Assembly: GCA_964448045.1 (NCBI GenBank)
Contig: CAYUVF010000016.1
Span: 9,631-73,630 of the forward strand
Direction of reading: 5' to 3'
Length of the DNA stretch: 64,000 nucleotides
Source of the DNA: CAYUVF01 sp964448045
GTDB lineage: Bacteria; Bacteroidota; Rhodothermia; Rhodothermales; Salinibacteraceae
Position 1 is the first letter of the stretch; each line of letters begins with the position of its first letter. Position numbers and translations under genes: made by a program. Shown piece by piece: positions 51,194-60,434 of the stretch. The notes beneath the pieces are model-generated. The model made no database searches, was not told the DNA's origin, and saw only the letters and a list, made by a program, of their open reading frames with translations.

Positions 51194-51293
51194 TATGGGC
51201 GGGCCCGAACGGCAGGCCGGCGAGATTCGTTTGTTTGCAAGCCCTCTGGGCTGTATCCTGTGGCCTCCCACTCCCTGATTTCGACCGAGTCTC

Positions 51294-52967
51294 ATGGATT
51301 CTGATGAACCGACGCCGCGTTCGGTGCGCCGCGCGGCCTGTATCGTACTGCCCGATCTGGAGGACCCCGACGTAGCGCCGGTTCCCGAACGCGTCTGCGT
51401 GATTGACCTGGGCACCAACTCGTTTCATGCCATCATCGTCGACGCCTATCCCAACGGTGCGTACAAGGTGGTCGACCGGATGAAGGAGATGGTGCGCCTC
51501 GGAAAGTCGGGATTACTGGCGGGTGTCCTGCCCGATGATGCTATCGAGCGGGGCATCCGGGCGCTGCGGCGCATCCACATCCTGGCACGCGGATGGGGCG
51601 TGCAAGAGTATCTCGCGTTTGCGACGAGTGCGATCCGCGAGGCGAAAAATGGCGGCGAGTTCATCCGGCGCGTCCGCCGCGAGGTGGGCCTGCGCATCCG
51701 GGCGATCAGTGGGGCGCAAGAGGCCGAGCTCATCTACCAAGGCGTCACCCACGCCGTCGACATCACCGGGCCAACGCTGGTGGTCGACATCGGCGGTGGA
51801 TCGGTGGAATGCATCGTAAGCACGCCCGAGGCGGTGCATTACGCGAGGAGCCTGAAGCTGGGAGCGGCGCGGATGACCGAGCAGTTCGTCTCGACGGATC
51901 CGCTCAGTGCGGAGGAGCAGGAAGCGCTTCGCACGCACTACGAGCGGGAGCTGGCCTCGGTGGTGGAGGCGGCGCGCGCCCACGGCGTAGCGACCATCGT
52001 GGGGTCGTCCGGCACGGCCAAAAGCCTCGCCCGCGTCGCCGTCGACCGGTCGGAGGGAGCCGAGCGGCCCATCTATCACAAGGCCATCGACGTGGCTGCG
52101 TTGCGCGAGGCGCTGGAGGTCATCGTCGCGGCGGATCGGGACGAGCGGGCTGCGATGCCCGGCATCGGAACCAAGCGCGTCGATCAGATCGGCGCAGGGG
52201 CGCTGCTACTGCAAGTCATCACCGAGCAGCTCTCGGCGAGCGAGCTGCGCATCTCTCCGCATGCGCTGCGCGAAGGCATGGTCGAGCACTTTATCGCCGA
52301 GAATTACGCCCGGCTGCGGCGGCTCGCTCCGTTTGCCGATGTGCGTCGACGCAGCGTCTACGAGGCCGGGTTTCGCTTCGATTGGGACGAGGCGCATGCG
52401 CAGCACGTGGCGGCCACCGCGCTGCTGCTTTACGACACCTGCGCGTCGATCCTAACGGGACCGCGGCGCGACCGCGAGCTGCTCGAATATGCGGCGCTGC
52501 TGCACGACGTGGGCTATCACATCAGCCACAGCGGCCACCACAAACACTCGCGGTATCTCATCGAGAATGCCGATTTCTTGGGGTTTCAAGCGGATGAGGT
52601 GGCAATTATGGCCAACGTGGCACGATACCACCGCAAAAGCCATCCCAAGCCGAAGCACAAGCCGTTCCGGCGACTGACGCCCCGGCAGCAACGCCGCGTG
52701 CGCGAACTGGCGTCGATCCTCCGCATCGCCGAGGGGCTCGATCGCAGTCACTTTCAGAACGTCGTCGCTATACAGGCCGAGTTGGACGATCAGCGGCTCG
52801 CGATTACGGTCGATACCAAGGGGGATCCGCAGCTGGAGGTGTGGGGCGCCCTGCACGACGCCGCGCTCTTCGAGGGGACCTTTGGGCGGAAGGTGGAGGC
52901 GCAGGCTGGCGCGGTCAATGGCGACCTCGCCGGGATGACCGTCCCGGCGTTTGACGAGGTCGACTGA
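51294..52967 (+). CDS. Ppx/GppA-family phosphatase with C-terminal HD domain
   Basis: Family members hydrolyse inorganic polyphosphate or pppGpp. The 557-residue protein has an N-terminal extension and then the ASKHA core with RVCVIDLGTNSFHAIIV, YLAFATSAIREAKNG, SGAQEAELIYQG and LVVDIGGGSVECIV. The second half (about 350-520) is an HD-type domain: AALLHDVGYHISHSGHHKHS with the metal-binding His/Asp. The HD half is typical of the longer exopolyphosphatases. The nuoJ gene begins 146 bases downstream on the same strand. Confidence 0.94.
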   Translation: MDSDEPTPRSVRRAACIVLPDLEDPDVAPVPERVCVIDLGTNSFHAIIVDAYPNGAYKVVDRMKEMVRLGKSGLLAGVLPDDAIERGIRALRRIHILARGWGVQEYLAFATSAIREAKNGGEFIRRVRREVGLRIRAISGAQEAELIYQGVTHAVDITGPTLVVDIGGGSVECIVSTPEAVHYARSLKLGAARMTEQFVSTDPLSAEEQEALRTHYERELASVVEAARAHGVATIVGSSGTAKSLARVAVDRSEGAERPIYHKAIDVAALREALEVIVAADRDERAAMPGIGTKRVDQIGAGALLLQVITEQLSASELRISPHALREGMVEHFIAENYARLRRLAPFADVRRRSVYEAGFRFDWDEAHAQHVAATALLLYDTCASILTGPRRDRELLEYAALLHDVGYHISHSGHHKHSRYLIENADFLGFQADEVAIMANVARYHRKSHPKPKHKPFRRLTPRQQRRVRELASILRIAEGLDRSHFQNVVAIQAELDDQRLAITVDTKGDPQLEVWGALHDAALFEGTFGRKVEAQAGAVNGDLAGMTVPAFDEVD

Positions 52968-53113
52968 GCGGGATTTGAGGCCGAGCACGTATTCATCCGG
53001 GCTTAACTGGCGCGGCGCTTGCCGAACAGCTGCGCTTTGGCTACTTTGCGGTCTGCATGCGCGAAGCGAGCGCATCGCCGTCACCGACCTGGAATCACGC
53101 CTGTTCTGCCTCT

Positions 53114-53623
53114 ATGGCTGCACAATTCGTGTTTTTTCTGCTGGCGACCGTCGCGGTCGCATCGGCCATTGCCGTGCTCGTGGCCCGCAATCCCGTCACC
53201 AGCGCGCTATGGCTCGTGCTGAATCTCTTCTGCATCGCCGGGGTCTACCTGACCCTGAATGCATCCTTCATCGGCGTGATTCAGATTCTGGTTTATGCCG
53301 GGGCAATTATGGTACTATTCCTCTTTGTCATCATGCTCCTGAACTTGCAGGCGCTTCCCCGGCTGCAGGATCTGGACTGGACGAAGGTGCTGGCGTTTAT
53401 CCTGGGCATGGGGGTCCTGGCCCAGCTCGTGTACGTGGTCGCCACCCGCCTCAACGTGCCGATTGATCCCGTCTCGTCCGCGCAAGCCGCCGATACCGGC
53501 TCAGCCGAGGTGTTGGCGCAGGAGCTGTTTACCCGTTATGCGATCCACCTGGAGATGGCGGGGATTCTTCTGTTAGCCGCTACCATCGGCGCTGTTATGC
53601 TGGCCAAGCGGCGCTTTGAATAG
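53114..53623 (+). CDS. nuoJ: NADH-quinone oxidoreductase subunit J
   Basis: NuoJ is a membrane-arm subunit of complex I. From ATG 53114 (169 aa) it has five hydrophobic segments and the family stretch ALWLVLNLFCIAGVYLTLNA, then FIGVIQILVYAGAIMVLFLFVIMLLN, the conserved segment containing the pi-bulge helix. The start at 53057 would add 19 unconserved residues. The subunits A-I are not in this window, so the locus is split. Confidence 0.95.
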   Translation: MAAQFVFFLLATVAVASAIAVLVARNPVTSALWLVLNLFCIAGVYLTLNASFIGVIQILVYAGAIMVLFLFVIMLLNLQALPRLQDLDWTKVLAFILGMGVLAQLVYVVATRLNVPIDPVSSAQAADTGSAEVLAQELFTRYAIHLEMAGILLLAATIGAVMLAKRRFE

Positions 53624-53634
53624 TTTCGGTTGCT

Positions 53635-53675
53635 GGTTTTCAGGTTGCATGGTCCATGTTGACTACCCTGAAACC
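53635..53675. repeat. inverted repeat in the nuoJ-nuoK gap
   Basis: GGTTTTCAGG (53635-53644) is nearly complementary to CCTGAAACC (53667-53675), with one base bulged. It lies in the 81-base gap and shares GGTT..CAGGTTGC text with the nuoK-nuoL gap. Confidence 0.5.
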
Positions 53676-53704
53676 GTCTGCCCCATAACCTGAGCCCTGA
53701 AGAC

Positions 53705-54010
53705 ATGGAAGTCGCTCTCAACTGGTATCTGGCCCTCAGCGCCGTGATCTTCACCATCGGTGTGCTGGGCGTGCTGTTCAAGCGCAACGCCATCGTCGTG
53801 CTCATGTCCATCGAGCTAATGCTCAACGCCGTCAACCTGACGCTCGTCGCCTTCAGCCAGTCGATGGGCGACGCCTCCGGGCAGATCCTCGTCTTCTTCT
53901 CGATTGCGGTCGCCGCTGCCGAAGCCGCCGTCGGTCTCGCGATCGTAATTGCGATCTTCCGCGGCAAAGTGACCGTCGACATCAATGAGATCAACCTGTT
54001 TAAGTACTGA
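53705..54010 (+). CDS. nuoK: NADH-quinone oxidoreductase subunit K
   Basis: A 101-residue protein with three membrane segments and the two buried Glu residues of NuoK: one in LMSIELMLNAVNLTLVAF and one in AAAEAAVGLAIVIAIFR. These lie on the proton path between NuoH and NuoN. Length is normal. It is 81 bases after nuoJ. Confidence 0.97.
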   Translation: MEVALNWYLALSAVIFTIGVLGVLFKRNAIVVLMSIELMLNAVNLTLVAFSQSMGDASGQILVFFSIAVAAAEAAVGLAIVIAIFRGKVTVDINEINLFKY

Positions 54011-54032
54011 TGGTTGGCAGGTTTGCAGGTTG

Positions 54033-54083
54033 CAGGTTCCACGTTTGGGACGCTCAACCTGTAATCAGAAAACCTGGAACCTG
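54033..54083. repeat. inverted repeat in the nuoK-nuoL gap
   Basis: CAGGTTCCA (54033-54041) is exactly complementary to TGGAACCTG (54075-54083). The left arm is within a short tandem of GCAGGTT units. The hairpin fills most of the 89-base gap. Confidence 0.6.
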
Positions 54084-54099
54084 AAACCACCTTCCATTC

Positions 54100-56091
54100 A
54101 TGGACACTGACTTTCTCGTTCGCCTCATTCTGCTGCTCCCGCTGGCCGGAGCCGTGTTCAACGGATTGGCCCCGCTGTTCCTGAAAAACCTGCGCCAGCG
54201 TGAGGGGCTGATCGGGGCGGTGGGCACCGCCGCCGTCGCCATTCCCTTTGCGCTCGCGGCCTATCTCTTCGCGACGTACCCCGGCGATCCCGTCGTCGCG
54301 ACCTTCTTCACGTGGATGCAGGCGGGCGATCTGACGCTCGAATTCGCCTACCGGGTGGATGAGCTCTCGCTCATCATGACGCTCATCGTCACCGGCGTGG
54401 GCGGCGTGATTCACTACTACTCAACCGGCTACATGCACGGCGATACAGGCTACTGGCGCTTCTTCGCCTACCTCAACCTGTTCATCTTCGCCATGCTCAA
54501 CCTCGTGCTGGCGAACAACCTGCCGGTCCTCTTCCTCGGCTGGGAAGGCGTCGGGCTCTGCTCCTATCTGCTGATCGGCTTCTGGTTTACCGATCTGAAA
54601 AACAGCGCCGCCGCCAACAAAGCCTTCATCGTCAACCGGATCGGTGACTTCGCCTTCCTGATGGCGATGTTTCTGCTGTTTCGGGAGCTCGGCAGCCTCG
54701 ACTTCGGCGTGCTGCTGGAGCAGGGGCCGCTCCTCTCCCAGGCGACGCTGAACTGGGTGATTCTTCTGCTCTTTATCGGAGCGACCGGCAAGAGCGCGCA
54801 GATCCCCCTGTTCGTGTGGCTGCCCGATGCCATGGCCGGCCCCACGCCCGTCTCCGCCCTCATCCACGCAGCGACGATGGTGACCTCCGGCCTCTACCTG
54901 CTGGCTCGCCTCTCGGCGCTCGTGTTGGCCTCCCCCGTCATGATGGCGCTGATTGCCATCGTTGGGGCCCTCACCGCGCTGATGGCGGCTACCATCGCCA
55001 TCACACAGAACGACATCAAGCGCGTGTTGGCATACTCGACGGTGTCGCAGCTGGGTTACATGTTCATGGCTGCGGGCGTGGGCGCCTTCTTCGTCGCCAT
55101 CTTCCACGTCCTCACGCATGCCTTTTTCAAGGCTTGCCTCTTCCTCGGCTCCGGCAGCGTGATCCACTCGATGGAGCACGTCGAGCACGAGCTCGAAGAG
55201 GAGGGGCACGACATGTCCGATTTCGATCCGCAGGACATGCGAACGATGGGCGGTCTCCAGAAATACATGCCGTCGACCGGATGGACGTACTGGATTGCCA
55301 CCATCGCCATTGCCGGCATCCCGCTGACCGCCGGCTTTTTCTCGAAGGATGAGATTTTATTCAAGGCGTTTGAGTATGGCTACAATGGCGAGGCCTACGC
55401 CTATTTCGTGTGGATCGTAGGCGTCATCACCGCGGCGCTCACCGCCTTCTACATGGTGCGCTCGTACGTGTTGACGTTCGAAGGCGAGGCCCGCTGGCCC
55501 GAAGCCGACACGGTCCACGCCCACGAATCGGCCTCGTCGATGACGATCCCGCTGTGGATTCTGGCGGCGGGTTCGCTGACGACCGGGTTCCTCGGCATCC
55601 CGGCGGTGATCGCGCACGGCGACTGGAACTGGATTCACCACTACCTCGGTGCAGAGTATGGCGGTCCGGTCGCAGAGGCTGCGCTCTCTGCGCATGTGCC
55701 GCTGGGGCTGGAGTGGGGGCTCATCGCCCTCAGCTCCGTGATTGCCATTGGCGTGTACTTCTTCGCCCGCAACGTGTACCGCGCACACGGGCTGTCCTAC
55801 GACGCGCAACTCGAAGAGCGCTTCGGCGGGATCTACCGGCTCTGGCAGGGCAAGTACTACTGGGACGAGGCGTACGACCTTGGCGTCGTGCGGCCGCTGA
55901 TCGAAGGGGCGCGCAAAGGCCTCTGGCCCTTCGATGACTACGTGATCGACGGCATCGTGAACGGCCTCGCCCGCCTCACGCAGGGCCTCAGTGGGGTGCT
56001 GCGGCGCCTCCAGACGGGTGTCGTCCAGAACTACGCGCTCGCCATCGTCGCGGGCGTGGTGCTCGTCATCGGCCTCATGCTCTTTGGATGA
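54100..56091 (+). CDS. nuoL: NADH-quinone oxidoreductase subunit L
   Basis: The 663-residue antiporter-like subunit has many membrane helices, LGWEGVGLCSYLLIGFWF with the conserved Glu of TM5, the HAATMVTSGLYLLARL segment, LAYSTVSQLGYMFMAAG, and HAFFKACLFLGSGSVIH with the conserved Lys. The C-terminal lateral helix region is present. Residues 366-380 are acidic (EHELEEEGHDMSDFD). Length is normal. Confidence 0.97.
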   Translation: MDTDFLVRLILLLPLAGAVFNGLAPLFLKNLRQREGLIGAVGTAAVAIPFALAAYLFATYPGDPVVATFFTWMQAGDLTLEFAYRVDELSLIMTLIVTGVGGVIHYYSTGYMHGDTGYWRFFAYLNLFIFAMLNLVLANNLPVLFLGWEGVGLCSYLLIGFWFTDLKNSAAANKAFIVNRIGDFAFLMAMFLLFRELGSLDFGVLLEQGPLLSQATLNWVILLLFIGATGKSAQIPLFVWLPDAMAGPTPVSALIHAATMVTSGLYLLARLSALVLASPVMMALIAIVGALTALMAATIAITQNDIKRVLAYSTVSQLGYMFMAAGVGAFFVAIFHVLTHAFFKACLFLGSGSVIHSMEHVEHELEEEGHDMSDFDPQDMRTMGGLQKYMPSTGWTYWIATIAIAGIPLTAGFFSKDEILFKAFEYGYNGEAYAYFVWIVGVITAALTAFYMVRSYVLTFEGEARWPEADTVHAHESASSMTIPLWILAAGSLTTGFLGIPAVIAHGDWNWIHHYLGAEYGGPVAEAALSAHVPLGLEWGLIALSSVIAIGVYFFARNVYRAHGLSYDAQLEERFGGIYRLWQGKYYWDEAYDLGVVRPLIEGARKGLWPFDDYVIDGIVNGLARLTQGLSGVLRRLQTGVVQNYALAIVAGVVLVIGLMLFG

Positions 56092-56116
56092 CCGTGGCGT
56101 CTTCTTCAGCCCCACA

Positions 56117-56143
56117 GTAAGGGCGGATGGCATCCGTCCCTAC
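56117..56143. repeat. 27-base near-palindrome in the nuoL-nuoM gap
   Basis: The arms GTAAGGGCGGATG and CATCCGTCCCTAC pair almost fully, with two G-U type mismatches, around one base. It resembles short palindromic repeats that occur in many copies between genes in some bacteria. Confidence 0.6.
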
Positions 56144-56170
56144 ATCGGACACAACGATCAACAATCGGAC

Positions 56171-57775
56171 ATGGACATCCCCTACCTGACATCGCTGGTC
56201 ATCTTCCTCCCGGTCGTCGGGGCGCTGCTCGTGATGCTGATGCGCAGCGTCGACGCGATCCGGTGGACGGCCCTCGGCACGACGACGCTGACGTTCCTGC
56301 TGTCGATCGGGCTGTACCTCGGCTACGATCCGGGGGTGAGCACGGCGCAGGCGCCCCAGCTGATGGACCTCTCGGCCGCATGGTTTCCCGAGACGCTCGA
56401 CATCAAGTACTTCGTCGGCATCGACGGGCTGAACATCCTGCTCGTGATGCTGACGACGCTGCTCGGGCCCATCGTCGTGCTCTCGTCGTGGACCTACATC
56501 GAGTCGAAGCACACTGGCTACTATGCGCTGCTCCTGCTGCTGCAGACGGGCATCACCGGCGTGTTCGTCTCCTACGATGTCTTCCTGTTCTACATTTTCT
56601 TCGAGCTCACGCTCATCCCGATGTACTTCATCATCGGGGTCTGGGGCGGGAAAGATCGCATCTACGCCGCTGTCAAGTTCGTGATTTACACGCTCGTTGG
56701 CTCACTGCTGATGCTCGTGGGCATCGTGTACCTCGGCTATGCAGCCGGCGAGGCGATTAACGCGGGCGTCTTCACGACGGACTGGTACAAGCTGTTGAGC
56801 TACAACGTCCCGCTGGAAACACAGACGTGGCTGTTTTTCCTGTTTGCGCTCTCGTTTGCGATCAAGGTGCCGCTCTTCCCGCTGCACACGTGGCTGCCCG
56901 ACGCCCACGTGCAGGCGCCCACCGGCGGCTCGGTCATCCTGGCCGGCGTGCTCCTGAAGATGGGCACCTACGGGCTCGTGCGCTTCTGCCTGCCCTTCTT
57001 CCCGAATGCCGCGCAGGAGTTCGCGATGCTCATCGCCGTGCTGGCCGTCATCGGCATCATCTACGGCGCGCTCGTCGCCCGCGTCCAGCCCGACGCCAAG
57101 AGCCTCGTCGCCTACTCGTCGGTGAGTCACCTTGGCTTCGTCGTGCTCGGCATCTTCGCCTTCACGACCGAGGCCATGCAGGGCGCCATCATCCAGATGG
57201 TCAATCACGGCATCTCAACGGGGGCGCTCTTCCTGCTCGTGGGCATGCTCTACGAGCGGCGCCATACCCGGCTGATGGAAGATTTTGGCGGATTGGCCAC
57301 ATCCGTTCCCGTGCTGTCGTTTTTTATGGTCTTCACCGTGCTCGCCTCGGCGGGCCTACCCGGCCTGAATGGCTTCGTCGGCGAGTTTCTGATTCTGCTC
57401 GGGGCGTTCAAGAGCGCGTTCGTCGGCAGCCCGGCGCTCATCGCGCTGGCGACCACGGGCGTCATCCTCGCGGCGGTCTACCTGCTGTGGATGGTCTACA
57501 AGACCTTCTTTGGCGAGCTGACCATCGAGGCCAATCGCACGATGGCGGACGTCAACCTGCGCGAGTTCGTGCTGATGGCGCCGCTCGTCGTGCTGATGCT
57601 CGTGCTCGGCTTCGCGCCGAATCCATTCCTGCAGCAGACCGAGCCGGCGACCGATTTCCTGCTGGACACGATTGAGTCGAAGCGCGCCGCTGTCCTCAAC
57701 GGCGAGATTCGCTATCAAGTCGCCGCGCCCGATGCCGAGCGCCTTCCGCTCCACGCCGAGCACGGCACCGACTGA
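56171..57775 (+). CDS. nuoM: NADH-quinone oxidoreductase subunit M
   Basis: The start at ATG 56171 (534 aa) is directly ahead of the first membrane helix YLTSLVIFLPVVGALLVMLM. Conserved features are the TM5 Glu in FYIFFELTLIPMYFIIGVWG, the Lys in FAIKVPLFPLHTWLPDAH, and LLKMGTYGLVRF, LVAYSSVSHLGFVVLGIF. It is a proton-pumping subunit of the complex I membrane arm. The pterin dehydratase gene follows after 50 bases. Confidence 0.97.
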   Translation: MDIPYLTSLVIFLPVVGALLVMLMRSVDAIRWTALGTTTLTFLLSIGLYLGYDPGVSTAQAPQLMDLSAAWFPETLDIKYFVGIDGLNILLVMLTTLLGPIVVLSSWTYIESKHTGYYALLLLLQTGITGVFVSYDVFLFYIFFELTLIPMYFIIGVWGGKDRIYAAVKFVIYTLVGSLLMLVGIVYLGYAAGEAINAGVFTTDWYKLLSYNVPLETQTWLFFLFALSFAIKVPLFPLHTWLPDAHVQAPTGGSVILAGVLLKMGTYGLVRFCLPFFPNAAQEFAMLIAVLAVIGIIYGALVARVQPDAKSLVAYSSVSHLGFVVLGIFAFTTEAMQGAIIQMVNHGISTGALFLLVGMLYERRHTRLMEDFGGLATSVPVLSFFMVFTVLASAGLPGLNGFVGEFLILLGAFKSAFVGSPALIALATTGVILAAVYLLWMVYKTFFGELTIEANRTMADVNLREFVLMAPLVVLMLVLGFAPNPFLQQTEPATDFLLDTIESKRAAVLNGEIRYQVAAPDAERLPLHAEHGTD

Positions 57776-57825
57776 CGCCCCGAGCTTTTTGCATCCTCTG
57801 CCGAAGCAACCAAACCCATCCCGAT

Positions 57826-58122
57826 ATGCCCGATCGCATGCCGCTTACGACCGACGAAATCAACGATGCGCTGGCCGATCTGGATGGTTGGCGCTACGAA
57901 GATGACAAGCTGAAGAAGACGTTCGAGCTCAGCGACTTTCGCGCGGCCATCAGCTTCATCGTGCGGATGTCGTTCTACGCCGAGGAGATGAACCATCACC
58001 CCGAGCTGGAAAACGTATACAACACCGTCGACATCGCCCTGACCACGCACGACGCCGGCGGCAAGGTGACCGCTACCGACGTCGAGCTCGCCCGAAAGAT
58101 TGAACACTTTTCCTGGGTGTAG
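57826..58122 (+). CDS. pterin-4a-carbinolamine dehydratase
   Basis: This 98-residue enzyme recycles the carbinolamine made by aromatic amino acid hydroxylases. Motifs are WRYEDDKLKKTFELSDFRAA, FYAEEMNHHPELENVYN with the active-site His pair, and VDIALTTHDAGGKVTATDVELA. Its position inside a complex I locus, between nuoM and nuoN, is unusual and has no obvious functional reason. Phenylalanine hydroxylase is not in the window. Confidence 0.96.
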   Translation: MPDRMPLTTDEINDALADLDGWRYEDDKLKKTFELSDFRAAISFIVRMSFYAEEMNHHPELENVYNTVDIALTTHDAGGKVTATDVELARKIEHFSWV

Positions 58123-58144
58123 GGCGTCCCGAATGTTGAATGGC

Positions 58145-58172
58145 GAATGACGCATAGTGGACATCGTCATTC
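58145..58172. repeat. inverted repeat in the gap before nuoN
   Basis: GAATGACG (58145-58152) is exactly complementary to CGTCATTC (58165-58172), with a 12-base loop, in the 83-base gap between the pterin dehydratase gene and nuoN. Flanking text has further GAATG-like units. Confidence 0.6.
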
Positions 58173-58205
58173 ATTCGAACCTCGCAAATCGCAACTCGAA
58201 ATTTG

Positions 58206-59702
58206 ATGGACCTTTCGCAAGCTTACGCTTCCTTCGGTGCGGACTTGGCCGGCATCTTTTCGATGGCGCTCGTGAGCGTCGTCGGGTTGGCCCTGGTCGT
58301 GCTCGATGCGTTTCGGAATAATGACCGTTCGATCCCGTGGATCGGTGGAGCGGCGGTGCTCGTCGCCATCGGGTGGGAGGTGCTCTCGCTCGGTGCCGAA
58401 TCGGGCACGGTCTTTTTCGGCGCGATCCGCACCGGCGGGTTGGCGGCGCTCATCAACCTGATCATTCTGTTTTCCGGGCTGGTCAGCATCATCCTGTCCG
58501 TGCCGTATCTGAAGCGGATTGAGCATAACTACGGCGAAGTCTACGCGCTCATCATGTTCGCCACGGCGGGGATGATCATGCTGGGCACGGCCAACAGCCT
58601 CGTGTCGATTTTCGTCGGGCTGGAGACGATGTCCGTCTGCCTCTACATCATGACCGGGCTGGTGCGCGAGGATGAAGGCTCCATCGAAAGCGCGCTCAAG
58701 TACTTCCTGCTCGGCGCCTTCTCGACGGGCTTTTTCCTTTACGGCATTGCGCTCATCTACGGCGCGACCGGGACAATGTATCTGCCGGAAATGACGGGCG
58801 CGCTGAGTTCCACTGAGCCGAACCTGCTGTTCTGGGCGGGCGTGGCGCTTCTGATGATCGGGTTCATGTTCAAAGTGAGCGCGGTGCCGTTCCACATGTG
58901 GACGCCGGATGTCTACCAGGGCGCGCCGACGACGCTTGCGGGCTACATGTCGACCGCCTCGAAAGCCTCCGCCTTCGCCGCGCTGATTCTCGTGCTCTAC
59001 TACGCGTTACCGGCGGAGCGTTGGAGCTTTGTACTGGCCGTCATCGCCGTGATCACGATGGTGATGGGCAACGTGTTGGCGCTCTCGCAGCCCAACGTGA
59101 AACGCATGCTGGCGTACTCGTCGATTGCCCACGCCGGCTACGTGCTTGTTGGGCTCGCGGCCGGGACCGCTGCGGGCTACGCGGGGGCGCTTTACTACTT
59201 GCTCGTTTATGCCGTGATGAACCTCGGGGCCTTTGGCGTGATGGCGTTCCTCGAATGGGACGGCAAAGGGGGCCGGATGCAGACGCTCGATTCGCTCGCC
59301 GGCGCCGGATTCCAGCGACCGCTCTTGGGCGTCACGATGGGCTTCTTTATGTTCAGTCTGACCGGCCTACCCCCCCTCGCCGGGTTCACGGGCAAGTACT
59401 TCGTCTTTGCCCCAGCCGTCGATGCCGGGCTGACGTGGCTGGTGATCATCGCCGTGTTGGCCAGCGCCGTGTCGGCGTATTACTACCTGCGCGTGATCTA
59501 CGTTTTCTGGATGCGCGCGCCCGAGGAGGTGCCCGAAGCGCAGCAGGTTGACTTTGCGACAATGCCAGCGCCGTCACTGCTGCCGGCGACCGTGCTGGTT
59601 GTCTGTGCCGTGGCGCTGCTCGTGCTGTTCGTCGGATCGGGGGGCGTGATCGGATTTGCGGATGCCTTTTTCCACGAGGCGAGCATGGCAGCGCTGCCGT
59701 AG
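58206..59702 (+). CDS. nuoN: NADH-quinone oxidoreductase subunit N
   Basis: The 498-residue subunit has about 14 membrane helices. Conserved marks include the TM5 Glu in IFVGLETMSVCLYIMTGL, KYFLLGAFSTGFFLYGIALI, the Lys in GFMFKVSAVPFHMWTPDVYQG and KRMLAYSSIAHAGYVLVGLA. The ATG at 58206 is preceded by a TTG that could also serve. It closes the complex I segment. Confidence 0.97.
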   Translation: MDLSQAYASFGADLAGIFSMALVSVVGLALVVLDAFRNNDRSIPWIGGAAVLVAIGWEVLSLGAESGTVFFGAIRTGGLAALINLIILFSGLVSIILSVPYLKRIEHNYGEVYALIMFATAGMIMLGTANSLVSIFVGLETMSVCLYIMTGLVREDEGSIESALKYFLLGAFSTGFFLYGIALIYGATGTMYLPEMTGALSSTEPNLLFWAGVALLMIGFMFKVSAVPFHMWTPDVYQGAPTTLAGYMSTASKASAFAALILVLYYALPAERWSFVLAVIAVITMVMGNVLALSQPNVKRMLAYSSIAHAGYVLVGLAAGTAAGYAGALYYLLVYAVMNLGAFGVMAFLEWDGKGGRMQTLDSLAGAGFQRPLLGVTMGFFMFSLTGLPPLAGFTGKYFVFAPAVDAGLTWLVIIAVLASAVSAYYYLRVIYVFWMRAPEEVPEAQQVDFATMPAPSLLPATVLVVCAVALLVLFVGSGGVIGFADAFFHEASMAALP

Positions 59703-59833
59703 TGCCCCCGATGCGATGGGCGGGAACGACGAAATCGAGCCGCCGTCCAAGTCACTCCCCGCATGTGCAGGCGGATCGGCTCCCCGAAGGCCGCCGCGTC
59801 CTTTCATTCTCGATGCCCGGCGCAGCCCCTCCG

Positions 59834-60397
59834 ATGGATACACTCATCCGCGATCTAATCCCGCACGCGCCCCAGATGGGCCTCTACGTCGCGCCCGAGG
59901 TGCCGTCCGATAAGCGGCGCAACGCGATTCAGGACTATGCGCCCGACGTCAACCCGGAGGACGTGCTGGCCCTCTACGATGCCACCCTCATGGGCAACGC
60001 CAAAGACGGAGCGCTCTTTACGCCCGAGTGCGTCGTCTTCCAGAACACGGATCTGGAGTCGCCCCAGACGGTGCGCTATCGCGATCTCGTGGGCATCAAG
60101 CTGAAGAAGCGACTGCTCGGTGGGCGGAAGGTGCGCCTCGATGTGAACCGCGGACGGGCGACGTTTGAGCTGACGCTCGATTTCTCCGGGGCGAGTGAGG
60201 CGGCCGAGTACGTCAAGCGGTTTCTGGAGGCCGCGATGCACGAAAGCGCGCAGCAAGAACACCCGATCGGTCCGGGCTCGCGCCCCGCCGAGGCCACCGA
60301 TGTTGAAGCGGTGCAGCGCGCCCTGGACGAGTTGCACGAATCCGGCCAGCTCGCCGATTCAGACTACCGGCGGCTCTTGCGCGCCCTCGGCGCATGA
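59834..60397 (+). CDS. PH-like domain protein with short C-terminal helical motif
   Basis: From ATG 59834 the product has 187 aa and no signal peptide. Residues about 50-125 resemble a bacterial PH-like domain: LFTPECVVFQNTDLESPQ, VRYRDLVGIKLKKRLLGG and KVRLDVNRGRATFELTLDFS. The C-terminus VQRALDELHESGQLADSDYR, RLLRALGA looks like a SHOCT-like segment, a small helical motif often following PH-like domains. Function is unknown. It follows nuoN by 131 bases and may be separate from that operon. Confidence 0.72.
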   Translation: MDTLIRDLIPHAPQMGLYVAPEVPSDKRRNAIQDYAPDVNPEDVLALYDATLMGNAKDGALFTPECVVFQNTDLESPQTVRYRDLVGIKLKKRLLGGRKVRLDVNRGRATFELTLDFSGASEAAEYVKRFLEAAMHESAQQEHPIGPGSRPAEATDVEAVQRALDELHESGQLADSDYRRLLRALGA

Positions 60398-60434
60398 ACG
60401 CGTCCTGGTCTACAACCTGATCTGTGATGGTGGA

